From Planctomycetota bacterium (GTDB lineage: Bacteria; Planctomycetota; UBA1135; GCA-002686595): DNA of 64,000 bases. The DNA is taken from contig JADJNY010000015.1 in NCBI GenBank assembly GCA_016714045.1, forward strand, positions 744,001 to 808,000, read 5' to 3'. Shown in pieces: positions 61,538 to 64,000 of this stretch (the stretch's first letter is position 1; every line of letters begins with the position of its first letter). Made by a program: the position numbers and the translations under genes. The notes beneath the pieces were generated by a model. The model saw only the letters and a program-made list of their open reading frames with translations. It made no database searches and was not told the DNA's origin.

Positions 61538-62146
61538 ATGAAGAACGACCCCGATCGTGAGCTCGTGCTCGCCTGCCAGGCGGCCCTTCCGGCCAGCCTC
61601 GATGGGCCTTTCCGCCAGCTCTACGACCAGTACAAGGACCGGGTCTACAACGTCTGCTACCGGATCACCGGCAACGCGACGGACGCGCTGGACGCCTCCC
61701 AGGAGACCTTCGGGATCATGTTCCGGAAGATCGGGGAGTTCCGCTTCGAGTCCAAGTTCTCGAGCTGGGTGTACCGGATCGCGGTCAACGCCAGCATCGA
61801 CATGAAGCGCCGCGCGGGCTCGCGCTGGCTCGCCTCGCTCGATGCAGCCTCGGACGCGGCGCGCAAGCAAGGTCAGCGGATGGAGATCCGGGACGAGAAG
61901 ATCGAGCAGCCGATGAACGTCGCTTCGCGGCACGAGCTCCAAGGCGAGATCCAGCACGCGATCGACCAGCTCAGCCCGAAGATGCGCGCGATCACGGTCC
62001 TCCGGTACGTCGAGAACCTCTCGTACGAGGAGATTGCCGACGCGCTCCAAATCTCCATCGGGACCGTCAAGTCCCGTCTCTCGCGCGCGCATGAAGCGCT
62101 GGATCGCGAGCTGACTCCCGTCCTCGACAAGTACTATCTCAGCTGA
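61538..62146 (+). CDS. ECF sigma factor
   Basis: A 202-residue sigma-70 ECF (RpoE-like). Region 2: FRQLYDQYKDRVYNVCYRIT and ETFGIMFRKIGEFRFESKFS, then SWVYRIAVNASIDMKRR. Region 4: QLSPKMRAITVLRYVENLSY, EEIADALQISIGTVKSRLSR. Next to an anti-sigma and an RseB-like gene, it is most likely an envelope-stress-type regulator. 10 bp separate it from the anti-sigma gene. Confidence 0.9.
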   Translation: MKNDPDRELVLACQAALPASLDGPFRQLYDQYKDRVYNVCYRITGNATDALDASQETFGIMFRKIGEFRFESKFSSWVYRIAVNASIDMKRRAGSRWLASLDAASDAARKQGQRMEIRDEKIEQPMNVASRHELQGEIQHAIDQLSPKMRAITVLRYVENLSYEEIADALQISIGTVKSRLSRAHEALDRELTPVLDKYYLS

Positions 62147-62156
62147 CGTCCCCGCC

Positions 62157-62870
62157 ATGTCCCCCGACTGCCGCGAGATCCGCCTCCGTTGGCTCGAACA
62201 CGCCGCTCCCGCGGCGGCGTTCGACGACGACGTGTCCGGCCATCTCGTGGCGTGTGCGGAGTGCTCGGCCTTCGTGCGGCGAGGCCTGCAGCTCCAGCGC
62301 GCGTTCGAAGGTCTGGAGCGGCTGCCCGTGCCGGAGGAGCTCCCGGGCCGCGTCGTCGCCGCCTGTCACGCGGGTTATCTGCAGGATCGCGCGACCGCAT
62401 GGCTCCACACGATGGGGCGCGTCGAACCGCCGCGCGAACTCGATCAGAAAGTGCTCGGCCTGCCGCCCGGCCTGCGAGCCCCGCAAGTCCTCGAACGCCT
62501 GGTCGACGAGGAGCTCCGCGAGCCCTCGAAAGCGCTCGCTCGGCGATTCGCGGGACGGCTCGAACGCCTCGAAGCGCCGGCGGAGCTCGACGCTCGTGTC
62601 GTGGCCGAACTCGCGCGCTCGCGTCCCGAACTCGCGCCCGACGCGAAGGAGCGTGGCCAAGCCCTGAAGTGGGCGGTGGCGAGCTTCCTCGTGATCGTCT
62701 CCCTGGCGATCGGTGTCTGGTACGGCGCGAGCGATGCGCAGGCCGCACCCTCGATCGCGTTCCGCATCGAGCGCGTCCAGGACGCCAGTGAGCTCGATGG
62801 GATGGCGCGCGCCCTCGCGGGCGGTCTGACGGGTGGGTGGAGCGAGGTCCGGTGGGAGGAGCCGCGGTGA
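62157..62870 (+). CDS. Membrane anti-sigma factor with zinc-finger (ZAS)-like motif
   Basis: A 237-residue protein. Residues near 25-45 carry HLVACAECSAF (H-x3-C-x2-C), the zinc-binding anti-sigma core that grips ECF factors. The middle is helical; one membrane helix lies at about 168-186 (VASFLVIVSLAIGVWYGAS) and a short periplasmic part follows. It is cotranscribed with the sigma factor and overlaps the RseB-like gene (GTGA). Confidence 0.8.
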   Translation: MSPDCREIRLRWLEHAAPAAAFDDDVSGHLVACAECSAFVRRGLQLQRAFEGLERLPVPEELPGRVVAACHAGYLQDRATAWLHTMGRVEPPRELDQKVLGLPPGLRAPQVLERLVDEELREPSKALARRFAGRLERLEAPAELDARVVAELARSRPELAPDAKERGQALKWAVASFLVIVSLAIGVWYGASDAQAAPSIAFRIERVQDASELDGMARALAGGLTGGWSEVRWEEPR

Positions 62871-63883
62871 AGCGCACGCTGCTCGCCTTCCTTCTCCTCG
62901 CCTCGTGCGCGGTCGCCGTGAGCTGCTCCCCCGAGGGCGGCTCTTCGTCGCGCGGCCCGGCGGTCCTGTTCGCTCAGACGGCGCCTGGCATCCTGCAGAC
63001 CATGGTGTCGGCGCCGACCCAAACTCGGTTTACGGGCGAACGGCAGGTCTGGATCCGCGGCGAGTCGCGCGGCGCCGCCCAGACGCTCGCGTACTCCGAG
63101 ACGGTCTATGCCGACGGCCAGGGCGGGTTCGCGATCGAGCCCGGCGCCGTCACGCAGCCCATCCTGTCGCAGGGCCAGCGCGACCTCTTCGAGATCCTGC
63201 AGCGCGCGCGCGAGGGCTTCTTGTTCCGCTACCGCGACTTCGCGGTCCGCGACCTCGCGCTGCTCCAGCAGAACTACGTCGTGCAGGACCTCGGGACGCT
63301 CGTGACGGTCGCGGGACGCGTGTGTCAGGAACTGCGCTTCGAGCGCCGGCTGCAACCCGCCCGCGAGTACGTCGTCGCCGTGGACCGGCTGACGGGGCTC
63401 GTGCTGCGCTGGGAAGAGCGCAACGGCTCGGGGCCCGCCATCGCGCGCGTCGAGTACACGAGCTTCGACGACGCTCCGGATCTGACCGGAATCGTGATGC
63501 ACGCCGACCTCCCGTCGACGCCCCTGGACATCACGATCGACAACAAGGCCGTGCTCGGGTTCCCGCTGCGCCTTCCGGGCGTGCTCCACGGCTTCGAGCC
63601 GGTGGACGCGAACAGCATCACCTTCGACAACCGCACTTGGGCGCGTGTGCAGTATCAGGACGGCATCGAGCCGTTGCTGTACCTGTTCAGCCACCGCAAC
63701 GCCGTGCCCGGTCCGAGCGTGCTCGTGCAGCCCGATGGCCCCGAAGGCGCGCCCGTCATCCGCGTCTACACCGCAGGCGCGTGGACGATCGCGGAGTGCT
63801 CGAAGAACGGCTCGCGCTTCATCGTCGCGGGTAAGCTCGACGAAGCGCGTCTCGTCGAAACGCTGCAGTCCGCCGTCGAGTGA
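62867..63883 (+). CDS. RseB/MucB-like sigma-regulatory lipoprotein
   Basis: A 338-residue lipoprotein (signal KRTLLAFLLLASCAVAVSC). The mature part has the MucB/RseB N-terminal and C-terminal layout (RFTGERQVWIRGE; ETVYADGQGGFAIEP; YVVAVDRLTGLVLRWEERNG; DQ-type strands RVQYQDGIEPLLYLFSHRNA). RseB binds anti-sigma factors and senses lipoprotein or outer-membrane stress. The gene order sigma - anti-sigma - RseB-like matches the rpoE-rseA-rseB locus. The start is GTG 62867, overlapping the anti-sigma stop. Confidence 0.75.
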   Translation: MKRTLLAFLLLASCAVAVSCSPEGGSSSRGPAVLFAQTAPGILQTMVSAPTQTRFTGERQVWIRGESRGAAQTLAYSETVYADGQGGFAIEPGAVTQPILSQGQRDLFEILQRAREGFLFRYRDFAVRDLALLQQNYVVQDLGTLVTVAGRVCQELRFERRLQPAREYVVAVDRLTGLVLRWEERNGSGPAIARVEYTSFDDAPDLTGIVMHADLPSTPLDITIDNKAVLGFPLRLPGVLHGFEPVDANSITFDNRTWARVQYQDGIEPLLYLFSHRNAVPGPSVLVQPDGPEGAPVIRVYTAGAWTIAECSKNGSRFIVAGKLDEARLVETLQSAVE

Positions 63884-64000
63884 CGGTGATCGCCGAGGCG
63901 TGTTCGCGAGCAGGCGAGCTCGCCGCAGCGCGTAGCGTCGCGAGATTGCAGTCCACCTCCGCGTGAGGTGATCACGCCGACGCCGTGCCAGGCGACCCAG

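Overview
The window is high-GC bacterial DNA. The best guess for the host is a deep-branching or uncultured member of Planctomycetota. The clues are a Ser/Thr kinase fused to a formylglycine-enzyme-like domain, two lipoprotein sulfatase-family enzymes, an ECF sigma factor fused through a membrane helix to carboxypeptidase-regulatory-like repeats, and a large exported protein whose C-terminus carries the Cys/Gly-rich repeat common in secreted proteins of that group. This placement is an inference; there is no rRNA in the window.

Layout. (1) 1-29088 is chromosome: the end of purF, a PAS histidine kinase, a GT4 glycosyltransferase, a B12-radical SAM enzyme, the kinase-FGE fusion, a DUF11-type surface protein, a serine hydrolase, two paralogous alkaline-phosphatase-superfamily lipoproteins, several small exported or DUF1801 proteins, a pair of AT-hook/winged-helix proteins, an esterase, the sigma fusion, a VOC protein and an AraC regulator. 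Two intergenic minisatellites (94-bp and 45-bp units) and an IS630-derived MITE lie in this part. (2) 29089-60032 is a 30.9-kb genomic island. It is bounded by a perfect 59-bp direct repeat made of the 3' part of a tRNA-Arg(CCG) gene plus flank; the intact tRNA sits at the right end. (3) 60061-64000 is chromosome again: a calcium-repeat protein and a sigma / anti-sigma / RseB-like operon.

The island is a mosaic. From left to right it holds an AbiE toxin-antitoxin pair with a 23-bp inverted-repeat operator; an IS transposase next to an AT-rich unit that starts with a gene fragment; a phage-like block (ParB-methylase, small and large terminase, with no capsid, portal or tail genes); a free-standing recombinase SAM-like domain beside a tyrosine recombinase; and a tightly overlapped replication/integration operon (primase-like protein, SpoVG-like protein, excisionase, tyrosine integrase). 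Next come a tRNA-like gene with a long variable arm and UGC anticodon, an XRE-ImmA/IrrE pair, a truncated IS1595 transposase, and a two-gene membrane/GAF-like unit. The right end carries an HsdR_N nuclease with an XRE regulator, a HEPN-like gene, and a type II CBASS anti-phage system.

The most interesting part is 52340-59577. A four-gene CBASS core (patatin-like CapV, DncV-like nucleotidyltransferase, E2-E1 Cap2, JAB Cap3) is preceded by a lamin-tail-like gene that overlaps capV by an ATGA. Divergent from it is an overlapping trio encoding a sigma-70-family factor, a small charged protein and an ImmA/IrrE metalloprotease. A plausible model is that the trio switches CBASS on: the protease removes the small protein, which frees the sigma factor. 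cap3 is split by a one-base frameshift exactly at a CCCC run where a -1 slip would re-pair perfectly.
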